Origin: Sutterella sp.
GTDB lineage: Bacteria; Pseudomonadota; Gammaproteobacteria; Burkholderiales; Burkholderiaceae_F
Assembly: GCF_030539355.1 (NCBI RefSeq)
Contig: NZ_JAUNSF010000004.1
Coordinates: forward strand, 21,343-85,342
DNA length: 64,000 bases
Reading direction: 5' to 3'
A program made the position numbers and the translations under genes. Position 1 is the first letter of the stretch. Every line of letters begins with the position of its first letter. Positions 46,078-56,387 of this stretch are shown here, one piece after another. The notes under the pieces were generated by a model. The model ran no database searches. It saw only the letters and a program-made list of their open reading frames with translations, and was not told the origin of the DNA.

Positions 46078-46123
46078 CAGGCCGCGGGACCCTCAACGGG
46101 TTTCGCGGCCTGTTTCGTTTTTT
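46078..46123 (+). terminator. Rho-independent terminator after ahpF
   Basis: CAGGCCGCG and CGCGGCCTG pair, with an inner ACCC/GGGT helix, and TTTCGTTTTTTC follows. Confidence 0.8.
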
Positions 46124-46261
46124 CGCCGCCGTGCGGGACGGCACCGCCCCGCCGATGTGGCAATATCAGCGCCACTGACAACCACCTTTTTCCAACAGGA
46201 CTGACCAAGGGTGCCCGCAATAACAAATCAGAATCCGGTCGCCCGGGGGACCAATCACGCC

Positions 46262-48586
46262 ATGCGTTACCTCCGCACCGTCATCGCTCTTCTTCTCTTC
46301 GTCGCGCTCATCGCGCTCGCGCTGGTCGCGGCGCTCTCCTTCTGGATCACGCCCGAGCGCGTCACCTCGCGCCTCGAGGCCGCGCTCGAGACCCACCTCG
46401 GCATGCGCGCCGAGCTCTCCGGCCCCGTCTCCGTGAAGCGCCTCCCGACGCTCGAGATCACCCTCCCGAAGGGCACTCTCGTGCGCACGGACAATCTGTC
46501 GCAGGTCGGCAGCTTCTCGACGGCGATCCTCAGCCTCAAGCCCTGGGCCATCTTCGCCGAGTCGCCCCGCGTCGACCACGTGCTCATCGACGGCCTGATG
46601 CTCAGCATCCCTGCCGCGCAGACCGCGCCGGCACCGGCTCCCGCGGCCGAGGCACCGGCCGTGACGGCCGCCCTGCCCGCGCCCGAGGCCGCTCAGGAAG
46701 CTCCTGCCGCCGCTGCGGATGCCGCCGCCCCGGCCGAGACCGAGGCCGCGCCCGCGGAGGAAAAACCCGCCGCAGCCCCCGCGAAGAATCAGGAAAGCAC
46801 CCGCCAGACCTTCTGGAACATCGCCCTCGCCGAACTGAGGAACACCTCGCTCACGTTCGAGCCGGGCGTCTTCGGTCCGGCCGCCGTCGAGCTCACCGGC
46901 ACCGAACTGCGCCTCGAGGACATGAGCGAGACGGGCGGCGTCGTCCGCCTCGCGGGGAACCTGAAGAGCGCCGAGGCCACCGGCGCCGTCACCTTCGCCG
47001 GCCGCATCAGCTTCGCGCCCGGCGCGGGCGACCTCGTCTCCCGCATGACGCTCGCGAGCGCCTCCGCGGCGCTCGACGGCCTCTGGCGCTCGAAGAGCGT
47101 GCACGCCGACGCCTCCGCCCAGAGCCTCGCGCCGCGCGCGGGCGGCTGGACGATCACAGGCGCGCGCGTGAAGGCCGACTTCGCCAGCGGCCTCTCCCTC
47201 ACTGTCTCGGGCGATGAGGCGGACCTCACCGCGCTCGGCCTCACCTCCGACCGCCTCGCCTCGTCGCTCACGGCGCCGCTCGGCGCCGCGAAGGTCTCGC
47301 TTGACGGCTCGGCGCGCGTCGCCGCCTCGTTCGAGCCCGCGGCGCTCACGCTCGACACGATCGACGTGACGAGCCGCATCCTTCAGGAAGGCCGCGGCGA
47401 GCTCCCCGCCAGTCCGAATCCGGGCCGCATCACCGGCCAGGTGAACTGGGCCGCGGACGGCGCCTCATCGGCGGATCTGCAGGGCACGCTCTTCGAGACG
47501 CAGGTGCGCGTCAAGGTCTCCTCGCCGGCCTCGGCCGCCGCTCGTCCCGCCTTCACGGGCGAGATCCAGATCGGCCGCATGCCCCCGAGGATCCTCTCCG
47601 AGCTCTCCTCGTTCAGGGACTGGCTCGGCCTCGCGGACTTCACGGGCCGCATCTCCGTCGAGGGCATCGGCCCCGACTCGGGGCTCTCCGGCCTCGCGGC
47701 CGACGCCGTGCTCGCCTCGGGCGCCGCGAGCCTCTCGAACGGCACCGCCCGCTGGATGGGCGGCGACGCTGACTTCGCCGGCATCCTCGCCGCCGACGGC
47801 AGCTGGAACGTGAGCCTGCGCGTGCGCAACGCCGACGCGACCCGCATCCCGGGTCCCGTTGTCCGTCCGCCGCTCCTCACGGGCGTGCTCTCGGGTTCGA
47901 TCGATCTCGCGGGCAGCCTCGGCTCGAAGGACACCGCCGCCGGAGTCACCTCCGCGGACGGACAGTTCGAAATCACCGAGGGCCGCTTCACGGGCCTTGA
48001 CGTCACGAGCGCGCACACCATCCTCGTCGACACGACGCCCGAGGCGACGCCTCCGGCCGTGACCGCCGCCGACGCCAGCACGGCCTACGGCAGAATCGCC
48101 TTCAGGACGGGCCTTGCCGAAGGCGGTCTCGCGATCCTCGACGGCTCGGCCGAGGGCGAGCGCTGGAGCGCGACCTTCTCGGGAACGGCCGCCGCGGGCT
48201 TCCCCGTGCTTGACGTGAAGTTCCTCTTCCCGGCCGAGGGCAAGATCCCCGAGCTCCCGCTCGCCGCGCGCCTCTCGCTCTCGCAGAAGGCGGGCGAGAG
48301 GGCCCCGGCCTGGGCGCTGGACTGGAAGTCTGCCGCCGCGATCGTTGACGCGGCCCGCTCGGGCGAGCCCTTCTCGCTCGACCGCGCGATGCGCCGCGCC
48401 GAGCGTGCGATCCGCGACTTCTGGGAAGGCCTCGAGCTCCCCGAGCTGAAGCTCCCGGAGATCAAGATCCCGGACCTGCCGGATCTGCCCGGCTGGCACC
48501 TCCCGAAGATGCCGTGGGCCGATGACGAGGAGCCCGGGACGACGCCCGAGACTCCCCGGCCCGTGAATCAGCAGCCCGCGGTCTGA
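46262..48586 (+). CDS. AsmA-family envelope protein
   Basis: This 774-residue protein has one N-terminal membrane helix (~5-28), an AsmA N-domain ([30 protein letters not shown]), an Ala/Pro/Glu-rich linker of ~65 residues (~120-185), and a long repetitive beta region to ~700. AsmA-like proteins are thought to move phospholipids between membranes. The C-terminus is Pro/acid rich with repeated [13 protein letters not shown]-like units. Its 3' end overlaps the 3' end of coaD by 19 bp. ATG 46262 is chosen over GTG 46211, which is too close to its AAGG. Confidence 0.82.
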   Translation: MRYLRTVIALLLFVALIALALVAALSFWITPERVTSRLEAALETHLGMRAELSGPVSVKRLPTLEITLPKGTLVRTDNLSQVGSFSTAILSLKPWAIFAESPRVDHVLIDGLMLSIPAAQTAPAPAPAAEAPAVTAALPAPEAAQEAPAAAADAAAPAETEAAPAEEKPAAAPAKNQESTRQTFWNIALAELRNTSLTFEPGVFGPAAVELTGTELRLEDMSETGGVVRLAGNLKSAEATGAVTFAGRISFAPGAGDLVSRMTLASASAALDGLWRSKSVHADASAQSLAPRAGGWTITGARVKADFASGLSLTVSGDEADLTALGLTSDRLASSLTAPLGAAKVSLDGSARVAASFEPAALTLDTIDVTSRILQEGRGELPASPNPGRITGQVNWAADGASSADLQGTLFETQVRVKVSSPASAAARPAFTGEIQIGRMPPRILSELSSFRDWLGLADFTGRISVEGIGPDSGLSGLAADAVLASGAASLSNGTARWMGGDADFAGILAADGSWNVSLRVRNADATRIPGPVVRPPLLTGVLSGSIDLAGSLGSKDTAAGVTSADGQFEITEGRFTGLDVTSAHTILVDTTPEATPPAVTAADASTAYGRIAFRTGLAEGGLAILDGSAEGERWSATFSGTAAAGFPVLDVKFLFPAEGKIPELPLAARLSLSQKAGERAPAWALDWKSAAAIVDAARSGEPFSLDRAMRRAERAIRDFWEGLELPELKLPEIKIPDLPDLPGWHLPKMPWADDEEPGTTPETPRPVNQQPAV

Positions 48587-49071
48587 TTGGCGCGCTGCGC
48601 GGCGCGCTCAAGCACCGGCCAGATGCGCGGATCGACGAAGCGGCGGGCCTCCTCGCCCCCGAGGCGTGCGATCTCGCGCACGAAGGTGCCGCTCACGAAC
48701 TGGTACTGGTCGGCGGGCGTGAGGAACACCGTGTCCACGTCGGGCATGAGCTGACGGTTCATGCCCGCCATCTGGAACTCGTACTCGAAGTCGCTCACGG
48801 CGCGTGCGCCGCGCACGATCACATGAACGCCGTGCTCGGCGACGAACTGCTTCAGGAGCCCCGTGACGGGCTCGACCGAGACGTTCGGGAAGTCCGCGCA
48901 GACCACCCTCGCGCACTCGACGCGCTCGTCGAGCGTGAGGAGCGGGGACTTGCCCGCGCTCACGGCGACGCCCACAAGCACGTGGCTGAAGATCCTCGAG
49001 GCGCGGCGCACCAGATCCTGGTGCCCGCAGGTGAGCGGATCAAATGTTCCGGGATATACGGCGACGGTCAT
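48568..49071 (-). CDS. coaD: Phosphopantetheine adenylyltransferase
   Basis: This 167-residue enzyme makes dephospho-CoA. It has [16 protein letters not shown] (the TxGH motif reads TCGH), [19 protein letters not shown] and [13 protein letters not shown] (the usual SSSxVRE is varied). The length is standard. The start overlaps the rsmD stop by four bases, making an rsmD-coaD operon as in many betaproteobacteria. Confidence 0.95.
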   Translation of the reverse strand: MTVAVYPGTFDPLTCGHQDLVRRASRIFSHVLVGVAVSAGKSPLLTLDERVECARVVCADFPNVSVEPVTGLLKQFVAEHGVHVIVRGARAVSDFEYEFQMAGMNRQLMPDVDTVFLTPADQYQFVSGTFVREIARLGGEEARRFVDPRIWPVLERAAQRANQTAGC

Positions 49072-49709
49072 TCCTCGGCCTCCTTCGTGTTCTTCCGTTC
49101 CTTCTGCTTCCCGCGCCTCTTCGCGGGCTTCGGTTCGCGCGCGAGCGCGGCGAGCGGGCTCGTGCGCCTCGCGAGGAGCTCGAAGCTCACCGCGCCGGCG
49201 GACCCTGCGCGCAGTCTCACGAGCCCGAGCTCACTGAGGACTTCCTCCCCCGTCTCCCCGCCCGGGCGCTCCACGTAGAGCACCCCGTCGGGGGCGAGCT
49301 TTCCGAGGGCCGCCCTCACCGCGCGCTCCTGAAGATCGAGCGCGAAGGGCGGATCGATGAAGATCAGATCCCACGTGCGGTCCGGGCCGTGCTCGAGGTA
49401 GACAAAGGCGTCCGAGACATGCACCTCGGCCGCGGCTCCGAGCTTCTTCACGACACCCTCGATCGCCGCGGCCTGCCTGCGGTCGCGCTCGACCGCGTCG
49501 AGCGACGCCGCCCCGCGCGAGAGCGCCTCGAGCCCGAGCGCTCCGGATCCCGCGAACAGGTCAAGAACGCTGCTCCCCTCGAGTGTCCCGAGAAGATGGC
49601 CTATCCAGTCAAAGACCGTCTCGCGCACGCGTTCCGGCGTCGGGCGCAGCCCGGCGAGGTCCGCCACGGCAAGCGGCGTCCTGCGCCAGATGCCGCCCAC
49701 GATGCGCAC
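49068..49709 (-). CDS. rsmD: 16S rRNA (guanine966-N2)-methyltransferase
   Basis: This 213-residue SAM-dependent methyltransferase has [12 protein letters not shown] at the N-terminus, [14 protein letters not shown], the SAM loop [18 protein letters not shown] and the catalytic IDPPF. The start is a GTG at 49709 with AAGG six bases upstream; the frame is open further but without family similarity. A Lys/Arg-rich tail of ~25 residues is extra. The gene is divergent from ftsY, 91 bp away. Confidence 0.92.
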   Translation of the reverse strand: MRIVGGIWRRTPLAVADLAGLRPTPERVRETVFDWIGHLLGTLEGSSVLDLFAGSGALGLEALSRGAASLDAVERDRRQAAAIEGVVKKLGAAAEVHVSDAFVYLEHGPDRTWDLIFIDPPFALDLQERAVRAALGKLAPDGVLYVERPGGETGEEVLSELGLVRLRAGSAGAVSFELLARRTSPLAALAREPKPAKRRGKQKERKNTKEAEE

Positions 49710-49800
49710 GACGCCTTCGCGGCGCGCCGTGCTGCACGTTAAACTTGACGGGCTTGAGCCTGTGCGCTCTTTCCTGAAACTTTTCATCGATTCAATCAGT

Positions 49801-50748
49801 ATGGGATTTGGTTCATCCGAGGGCTGGCTTTCTCGGCTTAAAAACGGTCTCTCGCGCACCCGCGTCAACATCGTCGGCCTCTTCTCGGGCGGCATCGTCG
49901 ACGAGGATTTTCTCGAGGAACTTGAATTTGCCCTGATCACCGCCGATGTCGGCGTGGAGACTTCCTCGCGTATCTTAGAGCGGCTTCGCGACGTCATTAA
50001 GCTCAAGGGTCTCAAAACCCAGGATGAGGTGAGGCTCGCGCTGCGCGACGAGCTCGAACGGATCCTCAAGCCCGCCGAGGGCTCGATTGACCTCGACCGC
50101 GCCAAGCCCCTCGTCATCATGATGTGCGGCGTCAACGGCGCCGGAAAGACCACTTCCATCGGCAAGCTCGCGCGCCGTCTCGCCGACGGCAACCGCAGCG
50201 TCCTCCTCGCGGCGGGCGACACCTTCCGCGCGGCCGCCCGCGAGCAGCTCGCCGTCTGGGGCGAGCGCAACCGCGTCGAGGTGATCTCGCAGACGGGCGG
50301 CGACCCCGCGGCCGTGGTCTTCGACGCCGTGAGCGCGGGCCGTGCCCGCGGCATGGACGTCGTCATCGCCGACACGGCGGGGCGCCTCCCCACGCAGACC
50401 AATCTGATGGAGGAGCTCGGACGCATCCGCCGCTCCCAGGAAAAGGCCATGGCCGACGCCCCGCACGAGGTGATCCTCGTCGTGGACGGCACGAACGGAC
50501 AGAATGCACTCCAGCAGGTCAGGGCCTTCGACGCCTTCGCCCATCTCACGGGCCTCATCGTCACGAAGCTTGACGGCACGGCCAAGGGCGGCGTTCTCGC
50601 CGCCATCACCGCCATGCGCGGCGACAGGCCGCTGCCGATCTACTTCATCGGCGTCGGCGAGAAGATCGAGGACCTGCAGCCCTTCAACGCCCACGACTTC
50701 GCCAACGCGCTCGTGGGGATAGAACCCGAGACCGAGGACGGCCGCTGA
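49801..50748 (+). CDS. ftsY: Signal recognition particle receptor FtsY
   Basis: This ~315-residue SRP GTPase has a short N-domain, G1 GVNGAGKTTSIGKLA, DTFRAAAREQL, G3 DTAGRLPT, and TKLDGTAKGG. It lacks the long acidic A-domain of E. coli FtsY (497 aa). ATG 49801 is chosen from family start (MGFGSSEGWLSRLK) though no strong ribosome-binding site precedes it. It heads ftsY-ppx-ftsE-ftsX-rpoH. Confidence 0.94.
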   Translation: MGFGSSEGWLSRLKNGLSRTRVNIVGLFSGGIVDEDFLEELEFALITADVGVETSSRILERLRDVIKLKGLKTQDEVRLALRDELERILKPAEGSIDLDRAKPLVIMMCGVNGAGKTTSIGKLARRLADGNRSVLLAAGDTFRAAAREQLAVWGERNRVEVISQTGGDPAAVVFDAVSAGRARGMDVVIADTAGRLPTQTNLMEELGRIRRSQEKAMADAPHEVILVVDGTNGQNALQQVRAFDAFAHLTGLIVTKLDGTAKGGVLAAITAMRGDRPLPIYFIGVGEKIEDLQPFNAHDFANALVGIEPETEDGR

Positions 50749-50779
50749 CCGCCCCAGACTGAATCTGAGAGGACCCATC

Positions 50780-52252
50780 ATGTTACTTGGCGCCGTTGAC
50801 CTCGGCAGCAACAGCTTCCGCGTTGAAATCGGCCGTCTTGAAGGCGACCGCATCGTCACCCAGAGCTACTGGAAGGAGACGGTGCGTCTCGCCGGCGGCT
50901 TTGACAAGAACGGCGCGCTCACGCCGGAGATCCAGGCCCGCGCGCTCGCCGCGCTCTCGCGCTTCAACGAGCGTCTCGCCGACCTCCCCGCGGAGCGCGT
51001 GCGCGCCGTGGCCACCCAGGCGATGCGCATCGCCACGAACTCGGCGGAGTTCCTGCCGAAGGCCGAGGCCGCGCTCGGCTACCCGATCGACATCCTCTCG
51101 GGCCACGAGGAGGCCCGCCTCGTCTTCAAGGGCTGCGCCCAGACGCTGCCGCCCTCCTCGAAGCGCCGTCTCGTCGTCGACATCGGCGGCGCGAGCACGG
51201 AGGTGATCATCGGCACGGGCCTCGACGCCCAGCGCTATGAAAGCTTCCGCATCGGCTGCGTGAACACCTCGATCCGCTTCTTCGAGGACGGCCGCATCAC
51301 CCCGAAGGCCCTCGAGCGCGCCATCACGGCCTGCTCGGCCGAGCTCGAGGAAAGCATCACCGCCTTCGGCAAGGGCAACTACGACGAGGCCTTCGGCAGC
51401 GCCGGCACCTTCGGCGCGGTGAGCGACATCGTCCGCGCGCTCGGCTGGGGCGAGGGCGAGGTGACGCCCGAGCATCTCGAGCGCCTGCGCAAGATGCTCC
51501 TCGACGCCAAGGACATCAAGAACATCAACTTCCTCGGCCTCAAGGAGGACCGCCGCGAGGTGATCGCGGGCGGCCTCGCCGTGCTCTCCGCTGTCTACCG
51601 CGTGCTCGGCGTCGAGTCGATGCGCCCGGCCTCGGGCGCGCTGCGCGTGGGCCTGCTCTACGACCTCCTCGGCCGCGTCTCGAACCGCGACACCCGCGAC
51701 GTCACGATCGACTCCGTGATGGAGGCGACGCGCCTCGACCGCGAGCAGGCCGGCCGCGTCGCGAAGCTCACCGAGAAGATCTACGCGGCCGTCAACCCCG
51801 ACGCCGTCGCCGAGGATCCCGAGAAGCTCAAGTACCTCGGCTGGGCCGCCCTCGTGCACGAGGCCGGCATGGCGATCTCCTCGTCGCGCTACCACCGTCA
51901 CGGCCAGTACATCCTGATGAACGCCGACATGCCGGGCTTCAGCCGCCGCGAGCAGGACACGATGGCCGCGCTCGTGCTCTCGCAGCGCGGAACGCTGAAG
52001 AAGATGGAGCCCTATCTCGGCACCCTCGTCTCGCCCGAGGCCGTGCTCTCGATTCGCCTCGCGGTGATCTTCGCCCACGCCCGCCACGACATCGCCTTCC
52101 CGGTGATGGACGTGCAGCGGATCCCCGGCGGCATCCGCATCCGCATCGAGGAGGGGTGGCTCGCGAAGCACCCGCTCACGGCTTATCTGCTGCGCGAGGA
52201 AACCGACTTGTGGAGCAAGATCGGGAAGACCGTGCTGATCGAGAAGTTCTGA
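50780..52252 (+). CDS. Ppx/GppA family exopolyphosphatase
   Basis: This 490-residue protein has the ASKHA phosphatase start GAVDLGSNSFRVEIGR, the conserved VRAVATQAMRIA, SGHEEARLVF and DIGGASTEVIIG with catalytic Glu, then a C-terminal HD-like helical part (WAALVHEAGMAIS). It hydrolyses polyphosphate and/or pppGpp. It sits between ftsY and ftsE, where E. coli has no such gene. GAGAGGA precedes the ATG. Confidence 0.9.
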   Translation: MLLGAVDLGSNSFRVEIGRLEGDRIVTQSYWKETVRLAGGFDKNGALTPEIQARALAALSRFNERLADLPAERVRAVATQAMRIATNSAEFLPKAEAALGYPIDILSGHEEARLVFKGCAQTLPPSSKRRLVVDIGGASTEVIIGTGLDAQRYESFRIGCVNTSIRFFEDGRITPKALERAITACSAELEESITAFGKGNYDEAFGSAGTFGAVSDIVRALGWGEGEVTPEHLERLRKMLLDAKDIKNINFLGLKEDRREVIAGGLAVLSAVYRVLGVESMRPASGALRVGLLYDLLGRVSNRDTRDVTIDSVMEATRLDREQAGRVAKLTEKIYAAVNPDAVAEDPEKLKYLGWAALVHEAGMAISSSRYHRHGQYILMNADMPGFSRREQDTMAALVLSQRGTLKKMEPYLGTLVSPEAVLSIRLAVIFAHARHDIAFPVMDVQRIPGGIRIRIEEGWLAKHPLTAYLLREETDLWSKIGKTVLIEKF

Positions 52253-52259
52253 CACCCCG

Positions 52260-52934
52260 ATGGCTGATACGGCCCTTCTTGAACTCAGGCTCGCAAGCGT
52301 GATCCTCGACGGCGCGGCCGCCGTGGACCGCGTCTCGCTCTCCGTCGGACGCGGGGAGTTCGTCGTGCTGCGCGGTCCCACGGGCAGCGGCAAGAGCACC
52401 GTGCTCAAGCTCCTCGCCGGGCTCGTGCAGCCCACCGCGGGCGAGGTGATCGTCGCGGGCGACCGCGTCGACGCCTTCAACGAGATGGAGCGCCGCTGGC
52501 TGCGCCGCTCCATGGGCCTGATGATGCAGGAGGGACGGCTCCTCGAGGACCGCACGATTCACGAGAACGTGATGCTCCCGGCGCTCGCCGCCGAGGAGTC
52601 CTATGCGGAGGCGCGCCGCCGGGCGCTCCTCGCGCTCGAGAAGTGCGGCATCGCGGACCTCGCGCCGGCGCTCCCCGGGCGGCTCTCCGCGGGCGAGCGG
52701 CAGCTCGCGCTACTCGCGCGCGCCGTCGTCAACCGCCCCGTCGTCATCCTCGCCGACGAGCCGGTGGCGCACCTTGACGAGGCCAACGCCGGGGCGCTTC
52801 TCGCCCTGCTCTCGGCCTTCGCCCGCGCCGGCGTCACCGTCGTGGCCGCGAGCCACAAGGCGCTCCCCGTCACGGACGTTCCGATGCGCGAGATCATCCT
52901 GCGCGCCCCGGGGGCGACGGAGGTGTTCCGATGA
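52260..52934 (+). CDS. ftsE: Cell division ATP-binding protein FtsE
   Basis: This 224-residue ABC ATPase has Walker A GPTGSGKST, a Q-loop MMQEGRLLEDRTIHENVMLP, signature LSAGERQLALLARA (Ala and Glu-Arg variant of the usual LSGGEQQR), Walker B VVILADEPVAHLD and H-loop ASHK. With FtsX it forms the complex that activates EnvC. A 4-bp overlap couples it to ftsX. The gene order ftsY-(ppx)-ftsE-ftsX-rpoH supports the name. Confidence 0.9.
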   Translation: MADTALLELRLASVILDGAAAVDRVSLSVGRGEFVVLRGPTGSGKSTVLKLLAGLVQPTAGEVIVAGDRVDAFNEMERRWLRRSMGLMMQEGRLLEDRTIHENVMLPALAAEESYAEARRRALLALEKCGIADLAPALPGRLSAGERQLALLARAVVNRPVVILADEPVAHLDEANAGALLALLSAFARAGVTVVAASHKALPVTDVPMREIILRAPGATEVFR

Positions 52935-53827
52935 GCATCCTCACAAGCCGCCGCTGGGCCTTCGAGGAGACCTTCCGGGGCCTGCGCCGCGAAGGCAGCC
53001 GCAACATGGTGGCGCTCTTCCTCGCCGCGCTCGCGCTCTCCATTCCGCTCTTCATCGCGCTCGTGATCTTCGGCCTCGCCGAGCCGCTCACGAGCCTGCC
53101 CACGTCGGTCGAGCTCACGGTCTTCACGAAGGAGAAGACCGACATGACGAAGCTCGCCCGCGAGGTCGAGGCCATGCCCTGGGTCGCCTCGACGCAGATC
53201 ATTCCGCGCGACGAGGCCCTGAAGGACCTGAATGAGAAGCTCGGGCTCCCGGCCGCGAAGGACGGCAGCAATCCGCTTCCCGACATCCTCGTCGTGACGC
53301 TCTCGACCGACGCCGCCTCCGCGCAGATCCACGCCACCGCGAAGCGCATCGAGGCGCTCGACACGGTGGACTTCGTCCCCTTCGAGGCCTCCTGGCACGA
53401 GAAGCTGCAGCACGTCTCGCGCACCGCGTGGACGGGGCTCGCCTGCCTCGGCGCCCTCACCGCGATGCTCGTCATCCTCGTGCTCGACACGGCGATCCGC
53501 ATGACGACAATCACGGCGAGAAGCGAGATGCGCACCCTCTACCTCTTCGGCGCCTCGCCCTCCTTTGCGATCCGCCCCTATGCGTGGCGCGGGTTCCTGC
53601 TGATGGCGGCCGCGGCCGCGCTGGCGCTTGGCATCGCCTGGTGCGCCATCCTCATCCTCGAGCCGTCATTGAACGAGACGGCGGCGCTCTACGAGACCTC
53701 CGTCACCATTGCGCTCCCGCCGCCCGCCTGGTGCGCGGGCTTCATCGGCGCGAGCGCCTTCGTGGGCAGCCTCATCGCGGCCGTCGCCGCCTCGAGCGCC
53801 TGGCGGAGCATCCGCCGGGAGCGCTGA
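52931..53827 (+). CDS. ftsX: Cell division protein FtsX
   Basis: This 298-residue protein has four membrane helices (~24-50, ~165-187, ~210-235 and ~265-285) and a periplasmic loop of ~110 residues after the first. FtsX motifs include RREGSRNMVALFLAALALSI and LYLFGASPSFAIRPYAWRG. It couples FtsE ATP hydrolysis to the murein-hydrolase activator EnvC, which is encoded in this window at 57584. Confidence 0.9.
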   Translation: MSILTSRRWAFEETFRGLRREGSRNMVALFLAALALSIPLFIALVIFGLAEPLTSLPTSVELTVFTKEKTDMTKLAREVEAMPWVASTQIIPRDEALKDLNEKLGLPAAKDGSNPLPDILVVTLSTDAASAQIHATAKRIEALDTVDFVPFEASWHEKLQHVSRTAWTGLACLGALTAMLVILVLDTAIRMTTITARSEMRTLYLFGASPSFAIRPYAWRGFLLMAAAAALALGIAWCAILILEPSLNETAALYETSVTIALPPPAWCAGFIGASAFVGSLIAAVAASSAWRSIRRER

Positions 53828-53928
53828 CAGACTCTGTCACGGCTTTAACGCGTCCCGGGACGTGCGCGCGCCCCGGAAGTGCTATTTTTGTCTGTCTGAC
53901 ATACCAAAAAAACAAGACTAGAACACCC

Positions 53929-54936
53929 ATGAAGCGAAGCAAGGCAGCGCCGGAGGACATCATCGAGGACGAGATCATCGACCTCGAGAGCGATGACGCC
54001 CCGGGCTCCGCCGAATACCTCCCCGCCGTCCGGCCGGCCTCGGATATCGTTCCGTACAAGCCCGCCGGCCTTCCCGTGCCCGTGGGCGGGCTCGGGGATC
54101 TCGACGCGTACCTGCGCGCGGCGGAGAGCGCGCCGCTCCTCACGGCCGAGGAGGAGCGCGAGCTCGCCATCGACCTGCGCGACCACAACGACGTCGCCGC
54201 GGCGCAGAAGCTCGTGCTCTCGCACCTGAGGCTCGTCATCTCGATCGCGAGGAACTTCCTCGGCTACGGTCTCCCCTACGCGGACCTCATCCAGGAAGGC
54301 AACATCGGCCTCATGAAGGCCATCCGCCGCTACGACCCCGACCGCGGGGCGAGGCTCATGACCTTCGCGCAGCACTGGATCCGCTCCGAGATCCAGGAGT
54401 ACATCATCCGCAACTGGCGCATCGTCAAGCTCGCCACGACCAAGAACCAGCGCAAGCTCTTCTTCAACCTCCGCCAGATGAAGGAGGACACGCAGGCCGC
54501 CCTCACCAACGAGGAGGCCGAGCGCATCGCGCTCACGCTCGACGTGAAGCCGAAGGAAGTCCTCGACATGGAGGAGCGCATGTACGGCCAGGAGACGAGC
54601 ATCGACGCCCCGGCCGACGCCGATGACGAGGAGAGCTTCGCGCCGTCGGACTGGCTCACGCGCCCGGGCGACGAGCCCGAGGCGATGCTCGAGCAGGAGG
54701 ACCGCGAGCGCCTCGAGGGCGAGGGGCTCGCCCGCGCCATCGCCTCGCTCGACCCGAGAAGCCGCCGCGTGATCGAGGCGCGCTACCTCACCACGGACGC
54801 CGACGGGAACCCCAAGCCCGTGACGCTGCAGACGCTCGCCGCCGAGTTCGGCATCTCCGCCGAGCGCGTCCGCCAGATCGAGAAGCTCGCCCTCAAGAAG
54901 ATGCGCGGCGAGCTCGCCGGCGAGGATCCGTTCTGA
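53929..54936 (+). CDS. rpoH: RNA polymerase sigma-32 (heat-shock) factor
   Basis: This 335-residue sigma factor has an acidic N-terminal extension of ~50 residues, region 2 with [38 protein letters not shown], the sigma-32 RpoH box-like [18 protein letters not shown], and region 4 with [23 protein letters not shown]. The Q-R-K-LFFNLR segment identifies RpoH rather than RpoS or RpoD. It follows ftsX, as in E. coli. The ribosome-binding site is poor, as is often so where mRNA structure controls sigma-32. Confidence 0.95.
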   Translation: MKRSKAAPEDIIEDEIIDLESDDAPGSAEYLPAVRPASDIVPYKPAGLPVPVGGLGDLDAYLRAAESAPLLTAEEERELAIDLRDHNDVAAAQKLVLSHLRLVISIARNFLGYGLPYADLIQEGNIGLMKAIRRYDPDRGARLMTFAQHWIRSEIQEYIIRNWRIVKLATTKNQRKLFFNLRQMKEDTQAALTNEEAERIALTLDVKPKEVLDMEERMYGQETSIDAPADADDEESFAPSDWLTRPGDEPEAMLEQEDRERLEGEGLARAIASLDPRSRRVIEARYLTTDADGNPKPVTLQTLAAEFGISAERVRQIEKLALKKMRGELAGEDPF

Positions 54937-54973
54937 TCCTTCCCATCAGCCAGATTTTTCCCCGAAGACAGCA

Positions 54974-55444
54974 ATGTTCAACGTCGTCCTCGTTCACCCC
55001 GAGATTCCGCCCAACACGGGCAACGTGATCCGTCTGTGCGCCAACACGGGCTGCGCGCTCCATCTGGTGCGCCCGCTCGGCTTCTCGCTCGAGGACAAGC
55101 ACATGAAGCGCGCCGGGCTCGACTACTGGGAGTACGCGACGCTCAAGGTGCACGACTCCTTCGAGGCGCTGCTCGAGAGCGAGCGTCCCGACCGCACGCG
55201 CATGTTCGCGATGACCACGAAGGGCGCGTCGATCTTCTCGACGATGAAGTTTCAGGAAGGCGACTGGTTCGTCTTCGGCGCCGAAGGCTCGGGGCTCCCC
55301 GATGAGATCCGGGCGATGTTCCCCGACGGGCAGCGCATCCGTCTGCCGATGCGCCCGGACAACCGCTCGCTCAACCTCTCGAACGCCGTCGCGGTGACGG
55401 TGTTCGAAGGCTGGCGGCAGCTGGGATACGCGGGCGGCGTCTGA
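54974..55444 (+). CDS. trmL: tRNA (cytidine/uridine34-2'-O)-methyltransferase
   Basis: This 156-residue SPOUT enzyme methylates the wobble base of tRNA-Leu. It has [34 protein letters not shown] and [20 protein letters not shown], the full motif set forming the knot. The length is standard. It converges with the NarL-type regulator 30 bp away. Confidence 0.95.
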   Translation: MFNVVLVHPEIPPNTGNVIRLCANTGCALHLVRPLGFSLEDKHMKRAGLDYWEYATLKVHDSFEALLESERPDRTRMFAMTTKGASIFSTMKFQEGDWFVFGAEGSGLPDEIRAMFPDGQRIRLPMRPDNRSLNLSNAVAVTVFEGWRQLGYAGGV

Positions 55445-55474
55445 CTTCAGCCGCCCGGTGCATCAAGAAACTTC

Positions 55475-56146
55475 TCAGAGTTCCTTGTCGATCTTGTGCT
55501 CGATCGCGTAGATCGCGGCCTGCACGCGCGAGGTGAGGTTGAGCTTCCTCAGGATGCTCTGCACGTGCACCTTCACCGTGGACTCGGCCAAGTTGAGCGC
55601 ACGGGCGATCTCCTTGTTCGAGACGCCGCGCGAGAGCCAGGCGAGCGTCTGGCGCTCGCGCTTCGTGAGGACGTTCGGATCCTGTCCGCCCTGGGCGCCG
55701 GCGCCGGGGCCCTTGGGAGAGCCCTCGGGATCGGCGAGCTTGTTGACGAACTTCGTCATCATCTGCGGGGAGATGACGCTCTCGCCGTTGTAGGCCGTGC
55801 GGATCGCGCGGAGCAGGAACTCCTGGTCGATCTTCTTCAGGAGGTAGCCGCGCGCGCCGAGCTTGAGGCATTCGCCGAGGGTCTCGCAGTCCTCGCTCAC
55901 GGTGAGCATCAGCACGGCGAGGTTCGGGTGCGTCTCGCGGATCTGCTCGAGGGCCTCGCGGCCGTTCATGCTCGGCATGTCAACGTCAAGCAGCACCACG
56001 TCGGCCTCGACCTGCTCAACGAGCTTGACGCCCTCGAGGCCGTCGCTCGCCTCGCCCACGACTTCGAAGTCAGGCTGGCGCTGCAGGAGCGCCTTTACGC
56101 CGCTGCGAAAGAGGGTGTGGTCGTCAATGAGCAGTATGCGGATCAT
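55475..56146 (-). CDS. NarL/FixJ-family response regulator, orphan
   Basis: This 223-residue regulator has a receiver with DDH (~9-11), phosphoacceptor Asp in LLDVDMPSMNG (~54) and Lys in LLKK, a Pro/Gly-rich linker and a LuxR-type HTH (NVLTKRERQTLAWLSRGVSNKEIARAL). NarL/NarP-type end RVQAAIYAIEHKI suggests nitrate/nitrite-like control, but no kinase is nearby. ATG 56146 begins the conserved MIRILLIDDH; AGGA is 11 bases upstream. Confidence 0.88.
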   Translation of the reverse strand: MIRILLIDDHTLFRSGVKALLQRQPDFEVVGEASDGLEGVKLVEQVEADVVLLDVDMPSMNGREALEQIRETHPNLAVLMLTVSEDCETLGECLKLGARGYLLKKIDQEFLLRAIRTAYNGESVISPQMMTKFVNKLADPEGSPKGPGAGAQGGQDPNVLTKRERQTLAWLSRGVSNKEIARALNLAESTVKVHVQSILRKLNLTSRVQAAIYAIEHKIDKEL

Positions 56147-56300
56147 TTTCTGTGTTTCCTGTTGACCGCCTCCTTTGTGAGGAAGCAGTACTCCGACTAT
56201 CGCATCCATTTTACAGACGCCCGGAGAGGTTACATCTCCGCCGAAGGGCGGGGGCTTTCCTCTCCCATCGGGCACATGGGGGATGCCTAGAAATGAGGAA

Positions 56301-56353
56301 GGCCGGCGGGCCGCGGCTCCTCCGAAAGGAGGAGATGCGGCGCACTGCCGGCC
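56301..56353 (-). terminator. Three-tier hairpin after secB on the minus strand
   Basis: GGCCGGC pairs with GCCGGCC, CCGC with GCGG, and CTCCTCC with GGAGGAG around a GAAA tetraloop (56324-56327). It is 34 bp beyond the secB stop; on the minus strand it is followed by a pyrimidine-rich run (TTCCTCATTTC). Confidence 0.6.
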
Positions 56354-56387
56354 CTCAGGGAACGTCGGGGAGCGGTTCCTGCTGGTA

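Noticed and set aside
53828-53928. Heat-shock promoter before rpoH
   Set aside because: No CTTGAA / CCCCAT-type pair with proper spacing is visible in the gap.
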